Below, in pieces: positions 1 to 6,281 of a DNA stretch of 7,075 nt (its first letter is position 1; every line of letters begins with the position of its first letter). The DNA comes from Burkholderiales bacterium RIFCSPHIGHO2_12_FULL_61_11 (GTDB taxonomy: Bacteria > Pseudomonadota > Gammaproteobacteria > Burkholderiales > Burkholderiaceae_C). Both the position numbers and the translations under genes were made by a program. The DNA lies in NCBI GenBank assembly GCA_001770785.1, contig MERZ01000349.1, positions 20,833 through 27,907 of the forward strand, in the 5' to 3' direction. Below the pieces are notes generated by a model. It saw nothing but the letters and a program-made list of their open reading frames with translations, was not told the DNA's origin and did not search any database.

Positions 1-246
1 CGCTGCGTCCACGATGCGCAAGCCGTTCCGTCATCGGACGCTTATCGCCGGCTAGCGATGCAGTCGCTGGTGTTGGCACGACTGGCCGGTTTCATGGCAG
101 GGCATGTTGCGCTCAACGAGGATCCGTTGCGAAAACTGATGGAAGCTGTGATGCTTGGTTACGGCGAGGCCGATATACCGGTGCGCAGGCATGAGCATGA
201 GCATGAGCATGAGCATGAGCATCGTGCCGGCTTAAGGCAGGTGTAG
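1..246 (+). CDS. C-terminal fragment of an unrecognised protein with a His/Glu-repeat tail
   Basis: The frame is open from the first base to the TAG at 244-246, giving 81 visible residues, so the gene begins before the window. An internal ATG at 58 is a possible start but is not needed and has no good ribosome site. The visible part is a mostly helical-looking stretch (LARLAGFMAGHVALNEDPLR, then KLMEAVMLGYGEAD), followed by a tail of five HE dipeptides plus a final H (bases 190-222) and about seven more residues. I do not recognise the family. Histidine-rich tails of this kind occur in metal-handling proteins such as nickel or cobalt chaperones, and a NiCoT permease lies 5 kb away, but metal binding here is only an inference. 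The DNA coding for the tail is a perfect repeat using only CAT and GAG codons, which suggests recent slippage expansion. Confidence 0.6.
   Translation, partial: RCVHDAQAVPSSDAYRRLAMQSLVLARLAGFMAGHVALNEDPLRKLMEAVMLGYGEADIPVRRHEHEHEHEHEHRAGLRQV
190..222 (+). repeat. Hexanucleotide tandem repeat (CATGAG)x5 + CAT
   Basis: Five perfect copies of CATGAG are followed by CAT. The repeat lies in frame within the C-terminal end of the first gene and encodes alternating His and Glu. Because the unit is six bases, gain or loss of copies changes the number of HE pairs without shifting the frame. Confidence 0.95.
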
Positions 247-449
247 CCGATGTGCATGTGGATCGCGCCCTTGGGGAAATGGGTGTGACCCACGGTGCCT
301 GCGTCAGGTGCGAATTCGGTCGCTGCCACCAGCACTAAGCGAACGAATGAAAATCCAAGTGGCACGCATGAGAGGTCTCCTTGTGCAGGGTCTTGCAGAC
401 GGGGCCACCGGTCACATGGGCTGGGTCGCCGCACCAGGAATTATTTTTT
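247..449. other. Intergenic stretch without a convincing intact gene
   Basis: Between the end of the first gene and the promoter of the cupin gene there is no open frame that looks like a complete protein. A 5-bp stem with a 3-nt loop (280-292, TGGGT-GTG-ACCCA) is present but has no following T-tract, so it is not a typical intrinsic terminator. A run of T (443-450) precedes the promoter without a strong GC stem before it. A short minus-strand ORF with a good ribosome site is listed separately. No tRNA or known riboswitch pattern was seen. Confidence 0.5.
304..369 (-). pseudogene. Possible decayed minus-strand gene start (21-codon ORF)
   Basis: On the minus strand a good Shine-Dalgarno sequence (AAGGAGA) lies about 6 nt before an ATG at 369-367. 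It opens a 21-residue ORF beginning MRATWIFIRSL and stopping at 304-306. In a neighbouring frame the same strand continues with VLVAATEFAPDAGTVGHTHF and a further His-containing stretch. Joined by one frameshift, the two parts would resemble a basic, hydrophobic export-signal start followed by a histidine-containing mature part. This could be the wreck of a small exported protein, a genuine micro-ORF, or chance. No family is recognised. Confidence 0.2.
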
Positions 450-478
450 TTGACGTCGACGAAGATATATGGTTAAAT
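450..478 (+). promoter_or_regulatory. Sigma70-type promoter for the cupin-eutA operon
   Basis: TTGACG (450-455, five of six matches to the -35 consensus) is followed by exactly 17 bp and TTAAAT (473-478, four of six matches to the -10 consensus). It lies in the most AT-rich part of the window. The expected start of transcription is near 485, giving a leader of about 70 nt before the cupin ATG. The preceding T-rich run (443-450) could act as an UP-like element. No start site has been mapped; this is a sequence-based prediction. Confidence 0.55.
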
Positions 479-486
479 TCCTATCG

Positions 487-522
487 GTTCAAATAAAAGA
501 ACGACGTTCCATATATAGGAAC
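487..522. promoter_or_regulatory. Operator-like array of GTTC/GAAC inverted half-sites
   Basis: Four alternating half-sites follow the promoter: GTTC (487-490), GAAC (499-502), GTTC (506-509, extended to GTTCC) and GAAC (519-522, extended to GGAAC). The right pair forms GTTCCATATATAGGAAC, with 5-bp arms and a 7-bp AT centre. The left pair has an 8-bp AT-rich centre, and the middle two half-sites form GAACG-A-CGTTC. The position just downstream of the predicted transcription start fits repressor binding. Paired dyads of this type are used by dimeric regulators such as the IclR or GntR families. The regulator itself is not in the window and its family cannot be fixed from the site. Confidence 0.5.
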
Positions 523-556
523 ACAAAGGCCCCCTTCGATCATTACCGAGAACGAT

Positions 557-1801
557 ATGCCACACGACAAAGACCAGACCCATTGGCACGAGCCATCCGG
601 CAACAAAAAAGCCGGCTTCGGCGAGTTCCGCAAGCAGCCCACGCCCTACGACGCCTTCATGGAGTCCGAGGGCATCCCGGTGTTCCGCGACATCGGCATC
701 AGCAAGGTGCAGAACCTCGCCCTGGTGCCTTGGAAGCGCACCGGTGGCAAGGGTCATTTCATCCAGCTCTATGGCACCGAGACCAAGTGGGGCTGTTATG
801 TGATCGAGGTGCCACCAATGGGTGCGCTGCATGCGCAAAAGCACATGTACGAGGAGATCTACCTGGTCGTCGAGGGGCGCGGAACGACCGAGGTCTGGCA
901 GGATGGCGACACCAAGAAACACGTGTTCGAATGGCAGAAAGGGTCGATGTTCTCGATCCCGTTGAACGCGTGGTTTCGCATCGTCAACGCCACCTCGGGC
1001 GGCGCGCTGCTATTGGCCGGCAATACCGCGCCGAACGTGCTCAACCAGTTGAACAACGTCGAGGCGGTGTTCAACAACCCCTTCGTTTTTCGCGATCGCT
1101 TCAATGGCGCCGATGACTTCTTCAAGCCCAAGGATGATATCGAGCCCGACCCGGTGCGCGGCCTGGCGATGCGGCGCACCAACTTCATCCCCGATGTCGT
1201 CAACTGCGAGCTGCCGCTGGACAACCGGCGCTCGCTGGGCTGGCGCCGCGTCGAACCATTCATGACCAACAACTGCTTCTACTTCTGGATCGGGCAGCAC
1301 GAGAACGGCCGCTACTCGAAGGCGCATGCGCATACCTCGGCGGCGGTGCTGATCTGCCTGAAGGGCAAGGGCTACACCTACTCCTGGCCGGAGCACCTCG
1401 GCGAGCGGCCGTGGGAAAGCGGACACGCCGACCAAGTGCGACGCCTGGACTACGAACCGGTGGGCATGGTCACCGCGGCCCCCGGCGGCGCACGCTGGTA
1501 TCACCAGCATTTCAGCGTCGCAGACGAGCCATTCCGCCTCACCGCCTGGTTCGGTCCGCACAACCCGGGTCGGGACCCCGGTGCGCCCGGCGCCAAGCAC
1601 ATCGACTACACCGCGATCGACGTCAACGAGGGCGGCAGCGCCATTCCCTACTGGATGGAAGACCCCTACCTGCGCCAGGAATACGAGGCTACGCTCAAGC
1701 GCAATGGTGTACCCAACCGCATGGAAGCCGCCTGGTACGACCCGCCCACCGGCGCGTCGAACGGCGAGGTCGTTTCATCCAAGCAGCCCATCGGCGGCTG
1801 A
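557..1801 (+). CDS. Two-domain cupin protein, first gene of the eutA-like operon
   Basis: The protein has 414 residues and two cupin (beta-barrel) domains, a size and layout like bicupin dioxygenases of the gentisate 1,2-dioxygenase type, but the function is unknown. The N-terminal cupin shows motif 1 around 92-109 (H92, Q94, H96, E99/E100, then VVEGRG) and a motif 2-like stretch at 135-144 in which the usual histidine is F140. The C-terminal cupin shows H257 and H259 (AHAHTSA, with no following glutamate), then LKGKG at 268-272, and H316/H318 (WYHQHFS) in its motif 2. A metal site is thus plausible in each half, but each lacks one standard ligand. There is no signal peptide, so it is probably cytoplasmic. 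The ATG at 557 has only a weak ribosome site (GAGAA at 548-552). The gene lies directly behind the promoter and operator array and 11 nt before the EutA-like gene, so the two are very likely cotranscribed. Confidence 0.85.
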   Translation: MPHDKDQTHWHEPSGNKKAGFGEFRKQPTPYDAFMESEGIPVFRDIGISKVQNLALVPWKRTGGKGHFIQLYGTETKWGCYVIEVPPMGALHAQKHMYEEIYLVVEGRGTTEVWQDGDTKKHVFEWQKGSMFSIPLNAWFRIVNATSGGALLLAGNTAPNVLNQLNNVEAVFNNPFVFRDRFNGADDFFKPKDDIEPDPVRGLAMRRTNFIPDVVNCELPLDNRRSLGWRRVEPFMTNNCFYFWIGQHENGRYSKAHAHTSAAVLICLKGKGYTYSWPEHLGERPWESGHADQVRRLDYEPVGMVTAAPGGARWYHQHFSVADEPFRLTAWFGPHNPGRDPGAPGAKHIDYTAIDVNEGGSAIPYWMEDPYLRQEYEATLKRNGVPNRMEAAWYDPPTGASNGEVVSSKQPIGG

Positions 1802-1806
1802 AAAGG
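1802..1806 (+). promoter_or_regulatory. Ribosome binding site that sets the eutA-like GTG start
   Basis: AAAGG directly after the cupin stop codon lies 6 nt before the GTG at 1813-1815. No ATG in the same frame lies close to the start of the conserved domain, so this site supports GTG as initiator and indicates close translational linkage to the cupin gene. Confidence 0.55.
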
Positions 1807-1812
1807 TCCCCT

Positions 1813-3330
1813 GTGAAAGGTACCGAGGGTGGCCGCGTCTTTTTCAGCAATGTCCGGCGCAGCCTGGAGGTCGAGGACGAGATACGCCTCGTCAGCGTCG
1901 GTGTCGACATCGGATCATCGACCTCGCATCTGGTGTTCTCACGCCTGCTGCTGGAGCGGCTTGACAATCGCTATGTGGTGTCCGAACGGGAGGTATTGCA
2001 CGAATCCGAAGTGCTTCTGACACCGTACACCGAGGATCAATCGATCGACGCCGACGCGCTTCGTGCCTTTGTCGACCGCCAGTACGCGCTGGCGAACGTC
2101 ACGCCCGAGCAGGTCGACAGCGGTGCTTTGATTCTGACCGGCGTTGCGGTACGGCGGCGCAATGCCCGGGCGATCGGCGAGTTGTTCGCGGCGCAGGCCG
2201 GCAAGTTCGTCTCCGTCAGTGCCGGCGACGCCCTCGAAGCCACACTCGCCGCCTTCGGCTCGGGTGCTGCGGCGCGCTCGATCCGCGAGGGCGCGCGGGT
2301 GATGAACATCGACATCGGCGGCGGCACCTCGAAAATCGCGGTGTGCGAAGGCGGCGCGGTGCTCGAACTCAGCGCGCTCGACATCGGCGCGCGCGTTGTC
2401 GCACTGGATGCCAGCGGGTGCGTGCAGCGCATCGAGGAAGCCGGTGCCCGCCTTGCCGCGGAGGTCGGGCTGCCGCTGGCCGTCGGCGCGGTGCCCGATG
2501 CGGCCGGCCTGCAACGCCTGGTCGAGCGCATGGCCGAGCGGCTGTTCGAAGCCTTGCAGGGGCCGGCGCTCAGCGCCGGAACCGCCGCGCTGCTGCGGCT
2601 AGAGCCGCTGGTCAGCGCGCGCTTGCCGGACGTCATCTGCTTCTCGGGCGGGGTCTCCGAATACATCTACGGGCGCGAAGCTCAGGCCTACGGCGACCTG
2701 GGGCCGGCGCTGGCGCGTGAGATCCTGCAGCGCGTGCAGGCCTGGGGTCCCCGCATAGAGCCGCCGGACCAAGGCATCCGCGCCACCGTGATCGGCGCGT
2801 CGCAATACACGATCCAAGTCAGCGGCAGCACGATCTTCGTCGAGCCGCAGGCCACGCTGCCTTTGCGCAACCTTCCAGTCATCACGCCGGTCTTGCCCTT
2901 GGACCATGAGCAGCTCGATGTCGACGCGATCGCCGCCGGTGTGCGCGCGGCGCTGCGCCGCATGGACATGCTGCTGAGCGACCAGCCAGTGGCGCTGTGC
3001 TACCGCTGGCAGGGCTCGGCCACCTACGCGCGGCTGGACGCGTTTTGCCGCGGCATTTTGGCCGGCCTGTCCCAAATTCTCGACCAGGGCCTGCCGCTGG
3101 TTCTGGTGGGCGACGGCGACATCGGCGGCCTGGTCGGCATCCACGCCCACAGCGAACGGCAAATGACGAACCCCGTCGTCTCGATCGACGGTATCGTGCT
3201 GCAGGAGTTCGATTTCATCGACATCGGCGCCTTGCTTGACACCTCGGGCGCAGTGCCGGTGGTCATCAAATCGCTGGTGTTTCCACAGACCGCGGCGCTT
3301 GGCCGCGACGAGGTGCACCGACTGCGTTGA
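1813..3330 (+). CDS. eutA: EutA-like ethanolamine ammonia-lyase reactivating factor
   Basis: With the GTG start the product has 505 residues; E. coli EutA has about 467, and the extra length includes some 20 more residues before the conserved core. EutA belongs to the actin/Hsp70-type ATPase fold and, as known from enteric bacteria, releases damaged cobalamin from ethanolamine ammonia-lyase using ATP. Landmarks visible here are VGVDIGSST at 29-37 (first phosphate loop), NIDIGGGTSK at 165-174 (second phosphate loop), SGGVSEY at 278-284 (adenosine-side motif) and RATVIGASQYTIQVSG at 323-338. A C-terminal IDIG precedes a segment resembling the enteric VVPVTVKSLAFP ending. Similarity to E. coli EutA extends over the whole length. 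The same frame is open further upstream (to 1411), but that part overlaps the cupin gene and is a shadow. The lyase genes eutB and eutC are absent from the window, so the protein may serve a lyase encoded elsewhere or a different enzyme. The symbol marks family membership, not proven function. Confidence 0.85.
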   Translation: MKGTEGGRVFFSNVRRSLEVEDEIRLVSVGVDIGSSTSHLVFSRLLLERLDNRYVVSEREVLHESEVLLTPYTEDQSIDADALRAFVDRQYALANVTPEQVDSGALILTGVAVRRRNARAIGELFAAQAGKFVSVSAGDALEATLAAFGSGAAARSIREGARVMNIDIGGGTSKIAVCEGGAVLELSALDIGARVVALDASGCVQRIEEAGARLAAEVGLPLAVGAVPDAAGLQRLVERMAERLFEALQGPALSAGTAALLRLEPLVSARLPDVICFSGGVSEYIYGREAQAYGDLGPALAREILQRVQAWGPRIEPPDQGIRATVIGASQYTIQVSGSTIFVEPQATLPLRNLPVITPVLPLDHEQLDVDAIAAGVRAALRRMDMLLSDQPVALCYRWQGSATYARLDAFCRGILAGLSQILDQGLPLVLVGDGDIGGLVGIHAHSERQMTNPVVSIDGIVLQEFDFIDIGALLDTSGAVPVVIKSLVFPQTAALGRDEVHRLR

Positions 3331-3367
3331 GCAGCGGAGCCTTTGCACCGCCTGCCCGCACGCCGCG

Positions 3368-4387
3368 ATGGACACGAAACGTACGCATGCCTGGCAGTCG
3401 ATGTACCCGCCGTTGCAAAGCCACGCCCATGACTGGCTCGATGTCGGTGACGGCCACCAGGTGTATTGGGAGGAATGCGGCAACCCGCTCGGTCAGCCTG
3501 CGCTGTTCGTGCACGGCGGCCCCGGCGCCGGCTGCACGACCGATGATCGCCGCTGGTTCGACCCGCGACGCTACCGCATCGTGCTGTTCGACCAGCGCGG
3601 CGCGGGCCGCTCGCGCCCTTGTGGCCGCCTCATTGCCAATGACACCGAGCACTTGGTGCGCGACATGGAGACGCTGCGACGCCATTTGCAGATCGAGCGC
3701 TGGCTGCTGTTCGGCGGCTCTTGGGGCGCCACTCTGGCGCTGGCCTATGCGCAGTGCCAACCCGAGCGGACCCAGGCCCTCGTGCTGCGGGGCGTCTTCA
3801 CGGCGGCGTCGTCTGAGCGACGCTGGCTGTACACGGACCAGGGTGCGGCTGCGCTGTACCCCGAGGCTTGGCAGCGGCTGACCCTCCCGATCGAAGCATC
3901 GCAGTGCACCGATGTGCTCAGTGCGCTGGCGAAGCAGTTGCATTGCGGGGACGCAGCCACCGAGCAGGCCGTGGCGCGAGCCTGGATGCAGTGGGAACAG
4001 GACCTGATGGAGCTAGAGGTGCAGACCCCGCAGAAGCCGACCGGTCAGCGTTTTCCCGATGACGGAACGGCGTTGGCCATGGCACGAATCGGCGTGCATT
4101 TTGCGTGCCACGCATTCTTTCTTGAAGAAGGCCAACTACTGGTCCAGGCCGCACGTCTGCGCTCGGTGCCCGGTGTCATTGCGCAGGGCGAACGCGACCT
4201 GGTCACACCGCCGGCCGCCGCGCTGGCGCTGCACCGGGCCTGGCCGCACTCGCGGCTGCATCTAATCGAGGCAGCAGGCCACGCGTCCAGCCACCCGGCG
4301 ATGGCGCAGCAATTGATCGCAGCGACGGACCATTTCGGCGCGCCGGCGAGACGCTCCGCGCCGCGCCACAAACTCACCACGGTATGA
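3368..4387 (+). CDS. pip: Proline iminopeptidase (alpha/beta hydrolase, peptidase family S33)
   Basis: The product has 339 residues, slightly longer than the usual 310-320. It resembles the Xanthomonas-type prolyl aminopeptidase, which removes N-terminal proline from peptides in the cytoplasm. Landmarks are the family start YPPLQSHAHDWLDVGDGH, the oxyanion-hole motif HGGPGAG at 49-55, FDQRGAGRS at 74-82, and the nucleophile elbow GGSWGATLALAYA with Ser118. Asp277 (GERDLV) and His305 (AAGHA) complete the triad. The ATG at 3368 was chosen because it gives the usual N-terminus with a short leader. An in-frame ATG at 3401 is an alternative, and neither has a strong ribosome site. The gene begins 37 nt after the EutA-like gene and is probably in its operon. 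Its last 14 bp overlap the end of the convergent ChrA-type gene. About 20 residues after the normal domain end are basic and low in complexity. A related hydrolase with another substrate cannot be excluded. Confidence 0.85.
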   Translation: MDTKRTHAWQSMYPPLQSHAHDWLDVGDGHQVYWEECGNPLGQPALFVHGGPGAGCTTDDRRWFDPRRYRIVLFDQRGAGRSRPCGRLIANDTEHLVRDMETLRRHLQIERWLLFGGSWGATLALAYAQCQPERTQALVLRGVFTAASSERRWLYTDQGAAALYPEAWQRLTLPIEASQCTDVLSALAKQLHCGDAATEQAVARAWMQWEQDLMELEVQTPQKPTGQRFPDDGTALAMARIGVHFACHAFFLEEGQLLVQAARLRSVPGVIAQGERDLVTPPAAALALHRAWPHSRLHLIEAAGHASSHPAMAQQLIAATDHFGAPARRSAPRHKLTTV

Positions 4388-4901
4388 AGGCACCGAGCGC
4401 GCCGGCGGCGAAAATCAGCAGCACCGGCGGAATCCGTGTCAGTGCCAACAGTGCGACCGTGGCAGCGATGATCGCTGCGCCCTTCCATATCCCAGGCGCT
4501 TCGCGCACCAGCAGGAAACTGGTGGAGACCATCAGCCCGATCGCGACCGGGCCGAGGCCGCGCTGCATCACCCTCAACGCCCGTTCGAACTGGGCCCGTC
4601 GGCCCAGCCTGGACACCACGAACGGGAAAATCAGCGCCGGCAGGGACAACCCCAGGGTGGTCGCCAACGCGCCCTGCACCCCGGCGATCTGCCAGCCCAT
4701 GACGGTGACAAACATGATGTTGGGCCCCGGAGCGGCTTGGGCCAATGCGATGGAATTGACGAAGTCCGTATGGGTGAGGTAGCCGTTCTGGTCGACCACG
4801 TAGCGGTGCATGTCCGAGGCCAGCGACATCGCCCCACCGGTGGCGAACACCGACAGCGACAGGAAATGCAGAAAAAGTGCGAACAGGTCGGCAGTACTCA
4901 T
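4374..4901 (-). CDS. chrA: Short-chain chromate transporter (ChrA family), second half
   Basis: The protein is a 175-residue, highly hydrophobic membrane protein. In the short-chain branch of the ChrA (CHR) family, two single-domain proteins of about 180-200 residues together replace one long bidomain ChrA. Typical features here are the N-terminal TGGA at 21-24, with VVDQNGYLTHTDFVNSIALA following, and APGPN at 57-61, the counterpart of the family's proline-glycine motif. Several transmembrane helices follow. Known ChrA proteins export chromate from the cytoplasm; whether this one carries chromate or another anion cannot be told. The ATG (4901-4899) overlaps the TGA of the preceding gene in the classic ATGA arrangement, implying translational coupling. 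The frame is open far upstream to 5393, but that part is antisense-like shadow inside the partner gene. The gene ends 14 bp inside the convergent iminopeptidase gene. Confidence 0.85.
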   Translation of the reverse strand: MSTADLFALFLHFLSLSVFATGGAMSLASDMHRYVVDQNGYLTHTDFVNSIALAQAAPGPNIMFVTVMGWQIAGVQGALATTLGLSLPALIFPFVVSRLGRRAQFERALRVMQRGLGPVAIGLMVSTSFLLVREAPGIWKGAAIIAATVALLALTRIPPVLLIFAAGALGAFIPW

Positions 4902-5464
4902 TGGGGGTGGCTCCGCCAAGCCAGCCAGACCGACAACACACCCAGCGTCAGCATCACTGTGCTGACAGGCAACCGGCCCAGGCCGACGGCCGCAAAGCTG
5001 AGCACCGCCACGGCGATGCCGATGCGTTGGCCACGCAGCGTGCGGGCCATGCGCGCGGCGGTTGTCACAATCAGGCCGACGCTGGCTGCCCCCATGCCGT
5101 GCAGTGCGCCCTGCACCTGCGGCACATGCTGGAACTGCTGAAACAGCGCGGCGATCCCGATAATCAGCATGCTTGGCAGCAGCAAAAAACCGGCGAGGGC
5201 GGCCACTGCCCCGCGCAGCCCGAGGAACCGGTCGCCCAGCAGCACGCAAAACGAGATGCCCGTCGGACCGGGCAACACCTGGCTGACCGCGTACAGCCCG
5301 AGGAACTCCTTCGGGCTGAGCCAGCGCTTGTCGCGCACCACGGTACGCTCGATGAAGGCCAGCGCACCGCCGAAGCTCTGCATCGAGATCCACGCGAAGG
5401 ACATGAACAGCTCGCTGGTCGAGCGCGGCGGGGGGCCGGTTTCGGCCGGTGGCACGTCAGCCAT
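4898..5464 (-). CDS. chrA: Short-chain chromate transporter (ChrA family), first half
   Basis: The product has 188 residues, with a proline-rich cytoplasmic start (residues 1-15) and then hydrophobic helices. Family marks are SFGGALAFIER at 30-40, KRWLSPKEFLGLYAVSQ just after, and LPGPTG at 64-69, followed by a long hydrophobic block at about 85-107 and a final pair of helices. It is the N-terminal-type partner of the following short ChrA, and the two most likely assemble with opposite membrane orientation, as reported for other short-chain ChrA pairs. The ATG at 5464-5462 sits inside the end of the NiCoT gene (8-bp overlap, ATGGCTGA) with only a weak purine-rich site ahead, so translation probably depends on the upstream gene. 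No chrB-type regulator is visible. Export of chromate is inferred from the family only. Confidence 0.85.
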   Translation of the reverse strand: MADVPPAETGPPPRSTSELFMSFAWISMQSFGGALAFIERTVVRDKRWLSPKEFLGLYAVSQVLPGPTGISFCVLLGDRFLGLRGAVAALAGFLLLPSMLIIGIAALFQQFQHVPQVQGALHGMGAASVGLIVTTAARMARTLRGQRIGIAVAVLSFAAVGLGRLPVSTVMLTLGVLSVWLAWRSHPQ

Positions 5465-6281
5465 GGAACTCGCCCATGGTTTGCTGGAGCCGCGCCTTTT
5501 GCAGCGCGATACGGGCCATGTAGACGAAGGACGTGACGCCGACCAGACCCACGCCGGCCCACATGCCCAGGCCCTCCCAAGTCTCGGCGAAGCCAGCCTC
5601 GTACTCGCGCATGATGCCAGCGCCGGCCGCCAGCAGCGCGATCAGCGCGATGAAACCGCTGGAAAAACGGCTCGCCTGCCGCGCCAGACGGTCGCTGCGG
5701 CTGGCAAACCAGTTGAGCAGCGCGCCGTTGGCGGCATCGGCCACCGTCATACCCAGCCCGAACACCGCGGCCATTAGCATCACCGTGGCGATGCCGCCGA
5801 ATTCGCTGCCACGACTGGCAAAAAAAGCAGCCTGCGCCAGCGCGTCGAAAGACATCGCAAACGCCACCCCTACCAGCGACGGGTGCAACTGGCGCCCGGT
5901 CAGCCGAAACAGCGCTGCGGCAACAGGGCCCATCGGCCCTGGGCCACTGCTCTCGGCATGCAGCGCATGGCCGAAATTGGAAGCGGCAATGGCGAGCAGG
6001 AAACAGGTGGAAATGGCGACGCCGAGACCATCCAGCCAGTCCGGCAACGCTGCGCTCTGGCCGTACAGCAGCATCGAAACAACCAGGATGACCGCGCTAT
6101 GACCCACGGCAAACTGCGCGCCAACCAGCCGCGATGTCCAGTAGGAGTGGTGCAGCTGGCGCGCCCGCGTCATGCCGTCGATCACGGCGATGTGGTCGGC
6201 ATCGAAGCCATGGCGAAAGCCCATCATGCCGACCAGGATCAGAGAGGGTAGCAGGCTGGCGCCCAGCGCTTCTGTATTCAT
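5457..6281 (-). CDS. NiCoT-family nickel/cobalt permease
   Basis: The protein is a 274-residue membrane protein, shorter than classical HoxN/NixA proteins (about 330-350). The family signature in the second helix is present as RHGFDADHIAVID at 23-35, giving the HX4DH metal-selectivity motif (H24, D29, H30). Further matches are GHS at 60-62, a FD pair at 145-146 (SFDALAQ, where classical members read FDTATE), and GMTVADAANG at 177-186 in place of GM-D-DG. About seven hydrophobic segments can be seen. Members import Ni2+ or Co2+ for nickel enzymes or cobalamin; the metal here is unknown. A strong ribosome site (GGAGG at 6286-6290) precedes the ATG. It is the first gene of an overlapping three-gene unit with the ChrA pair and starts 88 nt after the aldolase-family gene. 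The altered third and fourth motifs mean it could also be a divergent transporter with different specificity. Confidence 0.8.
   Translation of the reverse strand: MNTEALGASLLPSLILVGMMGFRHGFDADHIAVIDGMTRARQLHHSYWTSRLVGAQFAVGHSAVILVVSMLLYGQSAALPDWLDGLGVAISTCFLLAIAASNFGHALHAESSGPGPMGPVAAALFRLTGRQLHPSLVGVAFAMSFDALAQAAFFASRGSEFGGIATVMLMAAVFGLGMTVADAANGALLNWFASRSDRLARQASRFSSGFIALIALLAAGAGIMREYEAGFAETWEGLGMWAGVGLVGVTSFVYMARIALQKARLQQTMGEFHG

Noticed and set aside
190..222. Short direct repeats resembling a CRISPR array
   Set aside because: The six-base units are contiguous with no spacers and lie in coding frame; this is a microsatellite.
441..450. T-run as an intrinsic terminator for the first gene
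   Set aside because: No stable GC stem lies directly before it, it is about 200 bp past the stop codon, and it directly precedes a good promoter.
308..496. 62-codon plus-strand ORF in the intergenic region
   Set aside because: It spans the promoter and part of the operator array, has no clear ribosome site and no recognisable features.
1411..1812. Longer start for the EutA-like gene inside the cupin gene
   Set aside because: The upstream translation is an off-frame shadow of the cupin coding region, while GTG at 1813 has a ribosome site and fits the family.
3236..3367. Upstream start for the iminopeptidase within the end of the EutA-like gene
   Set aside because: The added residues are shadow translation of the EutA-like C-terminus and are not part of the family's usual N-terminus.
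2599..3483. Long minus-strand ORF opposite the EutA-like gene
   Set aside because: It has no recognisable domain and low-complexity composition, and it is antisense to a clearly conserved gene. Such ORFs are common in GC-rich DNA.
4902..5393. N-terminal extension of the second ChrA-type gene in an open frame reaching 5393
   Set aside because: The extension is arginine- and alanine-rich shadow sequence lying inside the first ChrA-type gene. The ATG at 4901 begins a typical membrane protein and forms an ATGA overlap.
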